From positions 3,472,001 through 3,536,000 of the forward strand of contig NC_073356.2 of the NCBI RefSeq assembly GCF_027580225.2: 64,000 nt of DNA, given 5' to 3'. This DNA is from Misgurnus anguillicaudatus (lineage: Eukaryota; Chordata; Actinopteri; Cypriniformes; Cobitidae). Under the pieces are notes generated by a model. That model was not told where the DNA came from. It made no database searches and saw nothing but the letters and a program-made list of their open reading frames with translations. Positions within the stretch are counted from its first letter, which is position 1; every line of letters starts with the position of its first letter. Shown here piece after piece: positions 1 through 12,182 of the stretch. Made by a program: the position numbers and the translations under genes.

Positions 1-758
1 CAGAAAACTAAAGGAAGAAGGAGAACGAACGGGCAGAGCAGGGAGGATAGACTAGACAGCGGTGTCGCCACACCCCTTTACTGGGGCATGTGATCCAGTG
101 TAAATCTTTCGTGCCCAGGTGTAAATCTCAAGTTTAAATTTTACTAGTGTATTCCTTTACAAAGATAATAGCGGCAAAACAGATCTATATGCAATGTAGT
201 TACCCAATTTACGCTTGTAAAGCGACAAAGCAGTCGCACTGATGCGTGCACGCATGTATCCATGACCACGCGCGTCTTTGCGTTCCTCCGCGCAACTCCA
301 TCCAAAAGGGGACGCCACGCGAATGAGTAATTATGAAAACATGACGAGACGTAAGTTTCTAAATAATAATGCTAATCTTTTTTTGACTCGATCATTATTG
401 GCTTCTGTAGATGGACATCAGAAATGTTTTGTGCGAAACAGGGAAAGGGAAGCAGAAAGGAGAGATGATGAGTTTAAGGGAGGTAAGACAAACTACATCC
501 TCACCCTGTCAGGTCTCAAACATTAGAGGAAATATCTCAGGAAAGCCTTTTGTCAAGTCTATAGGATTGCATTGTTGCTGAGAAAATCTACAGATGTATG
601 TGTTATACTGTTCTGTATTTTTAGATATGAAATTAATATTTAGTTTACTACTATTTAACTCTAGGACACTACATAAACAGTTAGCAGTAACTGTGACTGA
701 GATTATTTAGTATAGCAGTCATAAAATGACTGGTTTCTTAAAATATTGTAAAAATAAG
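1..758. other. Unassigned left flank with one exon-like segment
   Basis: No transposon end or recognisable protein is visible. The one notable piece is 411-482 on the plus strand: a pyrimidine-rich stretch ending in TTCTGTAG, a 72-nt phase-0 open segment of 24 codons starting ATGGACATC, then a strong donor GTAAGA at 483. It could be a host exon, but 72 nt is too little to call one. Confidence 0.3.
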
Positions 759-1500
759 GGTAACACTTTACAATAACAGTACATGAATAATCATGTACTA
801 ATACATAAATTAATAATTACTTTAATATGAAGTAATGATAAGTTAAGCCATGTACTAATCAATAACTAACCATAACTATGTCATGAGTCATATGAATTCA
901 TGCATGAATTACAGCCACCTTAACTACACATTAATACATGTTTGTTAGTTAATGCATTAATTAACACTTTGGGTAACCGAAATCAAACATGCTCTAGAAC
1001 AGTGGTTCCCAACGGTTTGCAGGATCTGATGCTTTGTTTGAGGTAAAATAAAGATGCATAAAATGTTCCACTTATAATTTTAGAAACAAAATATATTTTT
1101 GCAAATTAATATGCTCACAATTCCAACATAGCAGGTAGTTAAAGTATTTTATTATGTAAGATAATTGTTCCGTATTTTTGTGTGCTTGTTAATGTAGATT
1201 GCAAAATCAAAAGGAAGGTGGATGTAAACGTTACAGCCTACAACAGGCTGCCTGCTTGTTGCACTTGTGGTCTGCTGCTTTTGGCGCTGTCAAAATATTT
1301 CAGTAAAAATTATTCTGACTAGTCCTCAGAAATGACAAACATAGTCACAATGCCAAATGTATAGTGTTCATATAGAGACCATCAAACGGTCAAATCATAC
1401 CAGTTTATTTTTGAAAGCTATTATAATGTTATCTTGATGTTATTTTAATTATTGTTTATTTAATTTTTCACAATTAATTGTATCAGGATCAGCGTTCAGC

Positions 1501-2325
1501 CAGGGGCGAATCTACGGGTGGATTGACAGCTTGCCCACCCAATCAGATTCATTGAAATACATTGTTTTTTCATTCAAATCGTAACTCTTCAACCATTTGA
1601 ACTATCAAAAAATTAGAATTGCTCCTAAAGAAGACAAATTGCGCTTTTTGGCAATATATGGTTTATTACGGTAATGTCTTGTTTTCCGTCCACCAATCGC
1701 TGCTGATTTCTAGAGCGGAAGAGGCGGGTTTGAAGAGAGCGCGCGGTAGGCTAGATTGCACTGAGTAGCAGATTCGTGTGTATGCGTGGATCACTGCGGT
1801 AAAGAAAAGACTCCTAAATAAAAACGGTGTAATCCAGGAACACTAAAGTTAACTCGGTCTTGGTGGCTCGGGACTCGATGGCCCGACTGGACTGTTTAAG
1901 TTGATTTTCAATAAAGCAGTGTTGAATTTTTTGTTTCTGGGTCCTCTATGTTTCAGAACCTTGCTTAGGTAAGCCACGGACGTTTAGCTAAATAAATGCT
2001 TAATGCTTAAATAGTTAATCGTAAATCGTTGTAATATGCTTATGACTTGCGAATGTAATGCTTATTTAACTGAAATAAACTAGGCTTAATGACGTATGCA
2101 GCCTGCATATCCGACCTCCGGAGGATGCAGCCTTCTGTTTGAGAGACGGCCGATTGTAATACAGTTAGATTGAATAACGTAATTCCATCTTAAAATGTAC
2201 AAAACTGACGGAAAAACTGTAATTTATCCTCCCAATTAACGCAAGTTAAAAAAATATGTGAATTTTTCTGGCCCGCAGATGTATAGATGCCCACCCATCA
2301 AAAACACTTTCTGCCTCCGCCACTG
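1501..2325. mobile_element. Possible hAT-like non-autonomous element
   Basis: It starts CAGGGGCGAA and ends TCCGCCACTG, an 8 of 10 inverted match in the CAG...CTG style of hAT ends. I could not find a target duplication. Segments at about 1575-1975 resemble 8205-8570, and 2010-2150 resembles the MITE at 31026-31256, so the interior is a mosaic of dispersed repeats. Confidence 0.4.
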
Positions 2326-2361
2326 GGTAACTTTTATCTGCAGCAAACTTAGATGCGAAGC

Positions 2362-2735
2362 TACTCATAAACTAATATAAATTCGTGATTTGTTAATGTA
2401 TGATAAGGTCATGACTTTACTTAAGGGGGCACATCATTACTAACTCATCGTTAACTAACTTCTCATAAACTATTAATTCATGATTTGTTTTGGTATGATT
2501 AGGTCATGACTTTACTTGAGGGGGCACATCATTACTAACTCATCGTTAACTACTCATAAACTAACATAAATTCATGATTTGTTAATGTATGATTAGGTCA
2601 TGACTTTACTTGAGGGGGCACATCATTATTAACTCATCATTAACTACTCATAATCTAACATAAATTAATGACTTGTTAATGTATTATTGTGATGGACCTA
2701 CACAATGACTTTTCTTGAAGGGGAACACTGTTAAA
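2362..2735. repeat. Tandem repeat, ~93-bp unit, about 4 copies
   Basis: Units begin ACTCATAAACTAA and carry TCATGACTTTACTTGAGGGG followed by GCACATCATTACTAACTCATC. Three units are close matches and the fourth is degenerate. The array lies inside the 759-5403 element and shares wording with the repeat at 10733. Confidence 0.8.
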
Positions 2736-2858
2736 AAGTTATCAATTACACATTTTATACAAATTCAGCTCATCAAAATCCTAATTTTTGGTGGTTTTAA
2801 ATGAGAGGAGCAAATGTGAAAATTGGTCAGACATTTGGAAGGGGTAATAATGGCTTAA

Positions 2859-3683
2859 AGGGATAGTTCGGCCAAAAACGATATTAAACCCATGATTTAC
2901 TCACCCCCAAGCTGTCCGAGTTGCATATGTCCATCGTTTTTCAGACAAACACATTTTCGGATATTTTAGAAAATATTTTAGATCTTTCTGTTGATTAAAT
3001 GTAATGTTACGGGGTCCAGCAATAGTCCACGACCTTCAAGTCCAAAAAAGTGCGTCCATACTTCACAAATTAAATCCAAACGGCTCCAGGATGATAAACA
3101 AATGTCTTCTGTGGATAATCCGTGCGATGTTGTTGTAGAAATATCCATATTTAAAATGTTATTAACGTTATAAACTACCTTCCGGTAGCGCCGCCATTTT
3201 GGAGTGATGCGCATTCAGGATGAGAGCTTACGCAGCGTACAGAGTTTCTCTGCTGCTGCTCTGTGCCCCCGCCCTCCGAATTTGTCATACGTCACTAAGA
3301 AAAGTGCGCACACTACGCTAATCCTCTCTCCTGAGTCTAAGATGGCGGCGCTACCGGAAGGTAGTTTATAACGTTAATAACATTTTAAATATGGATATTT
3401 CTACAACAACACCGCACGGATTACCCACAGAAGACCTTTGTTTATCATCCTGGAGCCGTTTGGATTTAATTTGTGAAGGATGGACGCACTTTTTTGGACT
3501 TGAAGGTCGTGGACTATTGCTGGACCCCGTAACATTACATTTAATCAACAGAAAGATCTAAAATATTTTCTAAAATATCCGAAAATGTGTTTGTCTGAAA
3601 AACGATGGACATATGCAACTCGGACAGCTTGGGGTGAGTAAATCATAATATCGTTTAATATCGTTTTTGGCCGAACTATCCCT
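2859..3683. mobile_element. TTAA-target foldback element (MITE), ~340-bp arms
   Basis: TTAA at 2855-2858 precedes AGGGATAGTTCGGCC, and GGCCGAACTATCCCT ends at 3683 before TTAA at 3684-3687. The arms (about 2859-3200 and 3345-3683) are long, near-perfect inverted copies, so opposite-strand ORFs in the arms are mirror images and not genes. TTAA duplication is typical of the piggyBac and Kolobok superfamilies; I cannot say which. The loop is GC-rich. Confidence 0.9.
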
Positions 3684-3772
3684 TTAAAAGAGGAACAAGA
3701 CAGATTCTGTATGTGCATTTTGATAATAAGACGAGCCAGTTCACATAATAACCATTGTCTGTAGGCTAACAC

Positions 3773-4942
3773 TAGGGTTGCCAACTTTTTGAAAAGGAAA
3801 TACGGAACGGGGGGGGGGGGGGGAGTTTGTTACCTGGGTCCGGTGACATGCCCCCACGGAAGACAATTTTGAAAAAAATTACCCCTGAAATGAAGACTTC
3901 TGGTGAAAATAGTGGAAACTAATAAATAAATTTAGATAAATATATTTCATACAACTTCTTAGGCCTAAATATTTAATGAAAAGCAAAGTATGCCTAATAA
4001 GTATACAAGACTGAACCACATGTGAAATATAAAGGCAATCATGATCATTTTGCCAACAATGAACCATGGTTTTGTTAAGTTTATAATAAGAAATCACCCC
4101 CCTTTTAAACCTTGCGCAATCTAAATCCATAATTATTTAATAAGAAACCCATCAGAAATGATTGACACATTATGAGATGGGCGACCGGGACACAGGAACA
4201 GAGGGAGAGCACTGGAGAGATAGGCTAAACCTGTACTATCTCTTTTAATATAATCACTTTCTTATCAACTATATTTAAGTTTTAAAAATCCACATAATTA
4301 CATACCATATGAGCCTCTGGAGACAACTGACGGACAATGAACCTTGACATTGCTCCATCCTGTGCCTGCAGCCTCTCGCTCCTTTTGTGATTATCTCCTC
4401 ATGCGTGCTGCTTTATATCACACACTCCGCCGTGACAACCAGAAAAAACGCGATGGCATATGGTACAATTGGCCTTGTATTCATTGTCCCTCACGCATTT
4501 CAGCCAAGGGTATTCATTTTCTCATTCAATTCTATATTTTTGTGCTCGTTTCCTTTTCGCCGGCTGCTCGAATGCAGTCATTTTTACATTTCCCGCTGTT
4601 GTCACTTGTCGTCATCGTTGCTATGATACGTGACATCACATGACAGAAACGACCAATTAAAAGGGCATTCCCTGATGTGGCTGCAAGATGTTAAAAACGC
4701 TACGCTGATCATAGACAAACAGAGGGAGAAATGACCGCACCGTCAGGGTTTTCTTATACAAATGATGCAGTCTTCGTTCATGGCTGACATATTTAGGCTA
4801 TGTGTCTGTCATGTATTTGCACTGAATTAATTTTCATAAAATACGGAACAAACTGCGTTCCGTATCAGTTCAATATGGAACAAGAATTTTATGTGTCAAA
4901 TACGGGACGATTCCGTATTATACGGAACGGTTGGCAACCCTA
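3773..4942. mobile_element. hAT-type non-autonomous element with perfect 8-bp duplication
   Basis: The ends are TAGGGTTGCCAAC and GTTGGCAACCCTA. The 8-mer GCTAACAC flanks both sides (3765-3772 and 4943-4950). A G-run lies at about 3810-3824. Subterminal copies of a motif like TACGGAAC occur at both ends, as expected for hAT transposase binding regions. No transposase domain is visible in 1170 bp. Confidence 0.9.
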
Positions 4943-5403
4943 GCTAACACTGATTTAAATTTAGAAAGTATAGCGTCTGTCACTCTTAATGGCAGCAGTG
5001 GAACTAATTTTAATTATTAATGCATAATTGTACATTTAATGATTAAGGTTAACTGTAAATGTTGCAAGAAATCCAGTGCCATTCAATGTTTTTGCTCAGC
5101 TGCAGGAGCAAATGTATAAACAGTTTTGCATTACAAACCTAAACATTTTGCATAAACAAAAGTTATTTTCGTTCTTAGAGAGCATTTTTGAAAAGTGTTA
5201 ATTAATGCATTAACTAACAAACATGTATTAATGTGTAGTTAAGGTGGGGGTAATTCATGCAGGAATTCATATGACTCATAACATAGTTACGGTTAGTTAT
5301 TGATTAGTAAATAGCTTAACTCATCATTAGTTCATATTAAACTGATTATTAATTTACGTATTAGTACATGATTATTCATGTACTGTTATTGTAAAGTGTT
5401 ACC

Positions 5404-6645
5404 AAAATGAGTTATTAATCATTGCTATCATTGTATAATGTAGAAAATATTTCTCTGCTGTCATTATTACCAAACATTTTATGCCATGTATTGCTCCAAA
5501 CATGTTAATAATGTTAGGTATGATGAAGATTATACTTAAATATTTTTAAATACATATTTATCTTTCGCAGTACCTGTTGCACTGTAGAATAGTGGGTTAA
5601 GTAAAGGACATTGTATAGAAGTGTTGCACACTTCTTGCACACGCAGGTTTTCAAAAAAAGTCAGCAAAAAATGGGGGGCCTGTGCCCCAGTAAAGCTTTA
5701 TATCTATCGACAGAGAAATGAAGAAAGCTTATGTTTCATCACAAAAATGTTGTCATGTTTTGTCAGGATTGTCGCATGCACGCGAAAGAAAAAACGAATC
5801 ATTGTTGCATTCAGTGGCACTCATAATTTCTCTTATTTTCACCGGAAAAAAATTGGCTAGTGGAAATGCTGATTGGCTGGTAACTTTAAAAGTTACCAGC
5901 CACTTTGGCTGGTGGTCAAAAAAGTTAATTTAGAACCCTGATTATCACTGCCAAAAAATAAAAAAAACTTGAAACATTGGCCTGCACTTGTGTGTATATG
6001 TGGGAATGTTATACACACCGCAGCTTGTCTGTGACCTGGTAAAAGCAATACAAACATTTTATTTAATTTGAATGTGCATACAGCCGCAATTGATCAACAA
6101 CAGAATCAGGATTCATACATTATCAAATTTTCTCGCAACATAAAGAGTACGCGATCAGTCCAGAGGATTAATATCCAAAGAGGTTAGATTGTCTCTTTTT
6201 CATCTAGCCTATGAATGGCCATTTCTTAAGAATGACCCATTTCAAAAAGTTTTGCTTTTGCATCTTCCTTCTCTGTTTGTGGAAAAAGAAAGATGTTTAT
6301 GGTCAGGGTTTAGGACAGGGGCGGTCTGCCTGGACGCGTGCGAGACAGAGACGGACCGTGTCATCTTGCGCACACACGCCTCTCCGTGCAGCTTCCAAGC
6401 TATATTCAATCACGGACACATATGCAGTACAATTGATTTCTCATACAAATGGTTACTTTACCAGACCGTCAGGGCAGCAATAATTTGCGCCATTTACAGG
6501 CCATTCACAAACTAAGGATAGAAAAGTGGTGAAATGTCTGTAGGCACGTGTAGACACCCAACTGATAATATTAATTGTTTAAGTTGTTGAATGTTGAAAT
6601 TGAAGAAATGTTGAAGGAAATAATATTCACTTTGCATGTTCCTTA
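5404..6645. other. Unassigned AT-rich stretch
   Basis: No element ends, tandem arrays or recognisable protein motifs were found. Short ORFs here overlap in different frames and show no domain. Confidence 0.4.
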
Positions 6646-7442
6646 AGGGGGTTTTCACACCTGCCTTGTTTAGTTCGATTGAATCGTACCAGAGTTCAAT
6701 TGCTCAGTTGGTGCAGTTCGTTTGGGCAGGTGAGAATGCAGCAATTGAACTCTGGTGCGCACCAAAAGCGGACCAAACAAGCGGACCGAGACCAGCTTGC
6801 AGAGGTGGTCTTGGTACGCTTTCAAACGAACTCTAGAGCGAACCGTTTGTGGTGAGAACACGATCCGAGATCGAACCGACCTAACTGCAAAAGTACTGCG
6901 CATTTTGGACTAAACCAGCTGCCGTAGTCAACTGCGCAGTGCATTATCGTATGAGAAAGTGTTTGTTGACCGTTTCTATTAGCAATATTAGCACAATGAC
7001 AAATCGCGGACATACCTGGAGTTGCGAGGAGGTGCGGGCGGAGCCTCCGAAATTTTTTGTCTTCGCCGTTTGTAGTACATTAAACCGTTGTTTTCAAGCC
7101 GCATCCGCGATTCATTCTGAAAATGAACAGTTTGTCTAGAGTGCTGTATACAAACTATGTATAACAACCACAGAGACATAATTACAGCGCGCAGCCGTCT
7201 GTCCATGGTGTCTGCTGTATTATCCTTCTTTTGTTTACTTCCGGGGGTTCCGTTGGAATTTGCCGCACGTTGATTCTGACCAATCGTGAAGCCGTTTAGG
7301 TAATACGTTCAAATACATGTGGCCAATGAGTGATGTTGATCTTATCACATGACAGAATTTTGGTTCGTTTCAATTGGTGCGGATCAGAGCAATCAGTGTG
7401 GTGTGAAATGGAACCAAATCTGCTAAAAAAGTTACAATGTAT

Positions 7443-9023
7443 TAGGGGTGGGCGGTATGAGCAAAAATTCATATCAAGGTATTTTCCACTCTTCAGCCGG
7501 TATAACGGTATTACGGTATGTTGCCATATGAGAGAAAAATTTTGGAGTCACACTGTAGTTGACCTTAGTTAAATTACTGGCAAAATTTGTATTTTTAACC
7601 TTATGTTACTAATAAGTGAGGGATTGGACATAGACATTTTTTCCTTTAAAAGTGCCATTGTGTGGATGGGTGGACTCATCTTCTTATGCATATTGTCACT
7701 AATATGGGAAGTATTAAAGTATGGAAATTAGTATGGTCATTTGCTGGTAGGCTATGTGTCTATTACAATGTTTTATGCTACATCCAACAACTTTAAAGCT
7801 GTGTGCTGTGTATATCTTGTGTCTGTTTGATTTATAAATATACAAAGAACAAGATTTTCTTTTTGTTGTTAATATGAACATCTGATGGGAGATGCCATCT
7901 CACTTTAAATTATTATTAATCCCTGAACGTATTAATAAATGCAGTTTATTAATACAAGTTAGTTATATTAATAAATGTATTTATTGCATTTAATTTAATT
8001 AACCAGCAGATTCACAGTGCCAAAAACACTCCACTCATACGTTTTTATGCGTAAATATGCACTATGTATTTATTTAATAGCCTCTCTAATTAATAAATCT
8101 GCATTAAGAAAATGAAATTTACCATTAAAGGCTGTTTTTAATGTGTTTGGTACGTTGCTTACGTTATCCGCTAAAGCACTCTGAAAGCGCTATTCATTTA
8201 ACCGTAACTCCTCAACCATTTGCGCTATCAAAAAAGGAATGGTTCCTAAAAGAAGATAAATTCCACTTTTTGGCAAATTATGGTTTATTACGGTAATTTA
8301 TTGCTTTCCGTCCTCCAATCGCTGCTGTTATCTGGACAGGGCGCAGTAGAGAGCAGATGTGAGTAAAAAGCGAGTAAACCGTTAAACGCCTTTGAAGCAG
8401 TGAGGTAAAAAAAAATCCTAAATGTATAACATTGTTTACGCGCTGTTGGTGCCTTGGGACTCGACAGCCCGACTGTTTAAGTTGATTTTCAATAAAGCAG
8501 TGTTGATTTTGTTCGCTTCTGGGTCCTCTTATGTTTTAGAACCTGGTAATGCTTAGGTAAGCTACGGGCTTGATTCTTGCCAAACTCGCTGTATACAGAT
8601 CACAACACATGAAATAGCCTTTGGCAGGATTCGCGTGCACTATAAGGTGCATCCTCTTAAAAAAAAGATGATTAAAATGGATTGAAGTGCGATCGGAGCT
8701 TTTCGTTTTGTGTTTCTGTGGACAGCACATCTCGTGAACGGAGGTATGACTTTTAAGACTTGCAGACTCCCGCGGGGTCTTAAAAAAAATAACATTCAGA
8801 AAGTTAAATTTAAGTCCTAGGATGAAGATCTGGGCGTTTTAAGGCCTAGATATAACTTTCTGAAGGTTAATGTTAGTTTTTTTAACACCCCGCGGGAACC
8901 CTGATAAGTGCAAAAATAGAATTTAAAATATGTAACGCCGGTATCAACGGTTTTGCAAAATCCATATCATGGCGTGACACAATACCGGTAATAACTATCA
9001 TAGCGGTTTATCGCCCACCCCTA
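7443..9023. mobile_element. hAT-type element with perfect 8-bp duplication
   Basis: It begins TAGGGGTGGGCGGTAT and ends ATCGCCCACCCCTA. CAATGTAT flanks it at 7435-7442 and 9024-9031. Motifs ACCGGTAT and TACGGTAT recur near both ends. It has no transposase. It contains a dispersed segment at about 8205-8570, similar to 1575-1975, and a small CAG...CTG element at 8763-8903. Confidence 0.9.
8763..8903. mobile_element. Short MITE with GC-rich ends
   Basis: The left end CAGACTCCCGCGGGGT and the right end ACCCCGCGGGAACCCTG form an inverted repeat, extended inward by TTAAAAAAA and CAGAAAGTTA-type arms. The target duplication is not clear. It sits inside the 7443-9023 hAT element. Confidence 0.7.
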
Positions 9024-9088
9024 CAATGTATAATTTTTTGCTTTTGGTCCGGACCAAATGAACCGAATTACAGATGTGAAAACGTCCT

Positions 9089-9876
9089 ATGTAATTTGCA
9101 CTTGTTTTGTATTGAAGATAAATAAATCATGCATGTTATAAAACTTTTTGTCATGCCAATAAACCACAAAACCACAGAAATTTGATGATTACTGACCGCG
9201 ATAAGAAAAAATCTAAACTAGCCCAGTCCTACTTAGACTTATGATGTGTATTGATATCGGTGTTTAAACTCTTAATATATTGTCAGTGAGTCGCGTTAGC
9301 AAGCGGTTAACACATGTTGCACTACTGTTTACAGTTTTGCTATGGCCCTGTTAGCTTACATATTTGCTTAAATGAGTGTAAGAATGTTAGTGTCTGTCGT
9401 CGTTTTTATTGCTTGGATTAATGATGAATGATGTGTATTGATGTCGCTAATCAAGGTTCAAGGTTCACCTGGTTAATGCATGTTGCACTATTGTTGGACT
9501 GTATGGAGACTGTGTCAGTTGACGGATCAGAGCAGAGTAGGCTACTGAAAGGTGGGGTTTAGGCAGACTCGTCATTGAACAGCTGCACACGAATCGTTTG
9601 GGGATCTCTGAGAAATGGGTTTATATTAAATTGACATTTTGGGAAAATGACAGGGTTTTTTTTTTACCTTGCATGCATTTAAACCTGTTGTTGGGGACTC
9701 CTCAACAATATTGGGAAGCTTAGAAATTGGACCTGACTGGCACTTTAGGCAATTACATTTACTTTGTTAAATGCATTCCCGATAACAGTTGGTCACTAAG
9801 AAGCGTTTTTTAGGCCGATATGTCTAGGAACTATCCTCTCATTCTGGTGTAATAATTAAGGACTTTGCTGCTGTAA
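9089..9876. other. Unassigned stretch
   Basis: Around 9230-9500 the motif GATGTGTATTGAT occurs twice in similar surroundings (about 9243 and 9431), suggesting an old local duplication. Nothing else is recognisable. Confidence 0.4.
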
Positions 9877-9997
9877 CATGGCTGCAAGAGGTGCAATGAT
9901 ATTACTCGGTGCACGAAAATAGTTGCACGAAATTTACCAAGGGGACTATTTTCAGGCACTGGCACTGCGTAATATCATGGTGCCTCCTGCAGCCATT
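9877..9997. repeat. Short foldback repeat
   Basis: TGGCTGCAAGAGGTGCAATG is mirrored by the right side, which ends CCTCCTGCAGCCA. The arms continue through ATATTAC and its complement and include AGTGC/GCACT matches. The unit is about 120 bp and would form a long hairpin. Confidence 0.75.
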
Positions 9998-10227
9998 GGC
10001 AGGTAATTACATAAAATACATAGTATATAGACAGTGGATGCACAGGAATTAATATAAAATGATGAAATGTAAAGAGTATAGGACTTTTTATACATTTTAT
10101 ATTTTGTTACACAATATAATATACAGTTTAAAATGGATAAGATGTATATTAGCTAAACTTATTCAAGGGCTTGACCAAGTTTTTCAAGAGCAGACAGTGT
10201 ATCAAGACCTACCAAAGCCTATCAAAA

Positions 10228-10229
<2 letters not shown>

Positions 10230-10323
<94 letters not shown>
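10230..10323. repeat. (CA)n microsatellite
   Basis: An uninterrupted CA tract of about 94 bp. The poly(Thr-His) and poly(Val-Cys) ORFs across it are artefacts of the repeat. Confidence 0.98.
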
Positions 10324-10325
<2 letters not shown>

Positions 10326-10602
10326 TCTGGTTTCCATGTTTTGTGGGGACATTCCATAGACGTATTGCATTTTATACTGTACAAGCTGTATATTTTATTC
10401 CCCTTACCTACCCCATTCTCTAACCCCAACCATCACAGAAACCCTTCTACTACTTCACATTTTCAAGAAACAGCATTTTGTTTGATTTATAAGCTTGTTT
10501 TCTCATGGGGACCTCAAAATGTCCCCACAAGGTCACAAAAACACTGGTATTCCTATCTTTGTGGGGACAATTGGTCCCCACAACGTGATAATTACCAGCC
10601 AC
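10324..10602. repeat. Teleost GTGGGGAC repeat bounded by CA tracts
   Basis: The segment repeats GTGGGGACA and GTCCCCAC motifs (at 10343, 10508-10528 and 10561-10580), with CCCCTTACCTACCCCATTC in between. It is bounded by CA tracts on both sides; the right one is short, at about 10600-10618. I know this as a widely dispersed fish repeat, but no transposon end is visible. Confidence 0.65.
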
Positions 10603-10732
10603 ACACACACACACACACGATTTATTTTTCATATTCCATGCTGTTAATGTCATACTTAACATATTTGATAGAAAAAAACAGAAACACTAGGTTCTGTAAG
10701 TTCTTGTAATCACTTTGCTTATTGAAGTCTGG

Positions 10733-11164
10733 GTAATACTTTACTTGAAGGGGTGTTCATAAGATATGACACATAATCATGACATGACATGTGTCATGTC
10801 ATGAACATGAAGGAGATTTGATGCACGTTTATGACAGCTGAGGCCATTATTATTGTGTCATGATTCTTTTCCTGACCACTTTTAACCAGGGATACAAATT
10901 GAATTTGTCATTAAAATGTCCATCATTTATGCGCCGCCACTGAAAATGCTTGGTGTCTCCTCTCCTCTGTTCTTACGCCTAGACTGTGAAACATCAAGAA
11001 GCGTCCGTTTGGACAACCTCAATGATCTAGACGAAGTATAGATATGTAGAATAGCATGTAGTCATTAAGTGTTAATACTCTGTCAAATAAAGTATTAACT
11101 ACAGTAGTACAGACCTCAACTACAGTGGTACAAATTTAACTTGTCATTAAAATGTCATTAAGTG
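10733..11164. repeat. Dispersed repeat with TACTTTACTTGAAGGGG end
   Basis: The segment starts GGGTAATACTTTACTTGAAG and contains ACATGACATGTGTCATGTCA-type palindromes. The stretch 10946-11160 matches the reverse complement of 61864-62097, and looser relatives lie at 50605-50720 and 52490-52690. It is non-coding. Confidence 0.7.
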
Positions 11165-11727
11165 TTAAAGGTCACATATGGTAAAAACTGTAATTTTGTG
11201 GCTTTTTCATGATAACTGAGGTCTAGGGGCTATGTAAGTACCATATAAGTTTCAAAACAGTCATTTAAGAGTCAAATTCACACAGCCTGCTTGAAGTAGC
11301 TGTGAGTTAAAACGGTTCGTTTGTACTTCCGTGAAGTTGCTATGTCACCGTGAGACAGTCGCTGCCTTCAGACTCCACCCCGAGCACTGTCCACCGTCAA
11401 CTGCCCCACCCCCTTGTTGCTAAACAAACTACGAAGTTATATCACACCACGTGAGAAAATGCTGTTCAATTGATGGATGTCAGGAAACTAATTCATTGCA
11501 AAGGCTTTTGAAAACATTAATATACGAGAACAATGGCTAATATTCATTTAATTAGAAATTCCTCAACAATTAGTTCAACTTTAGCCATCTGATCTAAACA
11601 TTTCACAAGTGACTGCTTCGGTGTGGCAGTTCAATGCTGGTTTGTCCAGGAATCTACTCAAAGATGTTGCAGTCCTTACTTTGTTGGATCCAACCTTAAA
11701 TCCACAACCCGTAAGTAAACACATATT

Positions 11728-11985
11728 AATGCTGCGTTCCAGGCAACCGGTAACCCGTGAATCACGACTTCAAAACCACGACTCACGACTCTGAACTGGG
11801 AGTACATCGATCTAGTACGAGTTCACGGGAGGGAAGTCACGAGTTTGACTGCCGTTCCACTGCACTTTTACAGGTAGAAGGTTGTAAAAACACGGGTTAC
11901 AGGCTGCCTGGAACGCATAGAGTCGTGAGTCGTGGTTTTGAAGTCGTAATTCACGGGTTTAAAAACCTGCCTGGAACGCAGCATT
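11728..11985. mobile_element. Foldback MITE (AATGCTGCGTTCCAGGCA ends)
   Basis: The left end AATGCTGCGTTCCAGGCA is mirrored by TGCCTGGAACGCAGCATT. Arms continue through CGGTAACCCGTGAATCACGA and ACTCACGACTCT-type segments and their complements. About 258 bp. The flanks TTA/TAG give no clear duplication. Confidence 0.85.
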
Positions 11986-11987
11986 AG

Positions 11988-12182
11988 TAGGGCTGCACGA
12001 TAACTTGCACGCGATTGTCACGCGAATCTCGTCGTTAGTTTTAAAGCGGCATCACCTGCTCTCAGAACCGGCTGCCGGTTGCCGCTTCTGAAAGCAGCTG
12101 ATGGTGATTTACTACTAATCAATGAACCGGCTTTACTGAAAAGATCCACGAGACAATCGCATGCGAATTATCAGCAGTCCTA
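11988..12182. mobile_element. Possible small hAT-like element
   Basis: The left end TAGGGCTGCACGATAA resembles the reverse complement of the right end, TTATCAGCAGTCCTA. GCATGCGAATTATC and CACGCGAATCTCG give further partial inverted matches. No 8-bp duplication was found. Confidence 0.5.

Larger units (their letters stand above)
759..5403. mobile_element. Non-autonomous DNA transposon with ~210-bp terminal inverted repeats, carrying nested insertions
   Basis: The left end begins GGTAACACTTTACAATAA at 759, and its reverse complement ends at 5403. The inverted similarity runs through about 759-970 and 5192-5403 with scattered substitutions. The flanking 8-mers AAAATAAG (751-758) and AAAATGAG (5404-5411) match at 7 of 8 positions, which fits a hAT-type 8-bp duplication. 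The interior has no transposase and holds a tandem repeat (2362-2735), a TTAA foldback element (2859-3683) and a hAT element (3773-4942). Removing the last two leaves about 2.6 kb. Confidence 0.8.
6646..9088. mobile_element. DNA transposon remnant hosting a nested hAT element
   Basis: The left end reads AGGGGGTTTTCACACCTG and the reverse of the right end reads AGGACGTTTTCACATCTG. Next to the left end are repeated motifs such as GGACCAAA and GAACTCT, and the right end has GGTCCGGACCAAATGAACCG, a style common in teleost hAT families. I could not find a convincing target duplication. The interior is mostly the inserted 7443-9023 element. Confidence 0.6.

Noticed and set aside
3001..3548. Mirror-image 60-codon ORFs starting MIKCNVTGSSNS
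   Set aside because: They are inverted arms of the TTAA foldback, not paralogous genes.
10059..10709. 216-codon ORF across the CA repeat
   Set aside because: More than a quarter of it is Thr-His repeat from the microsatellite, and the rest is the dispersed GTGGGGAC repeat in an arbitrary frame.
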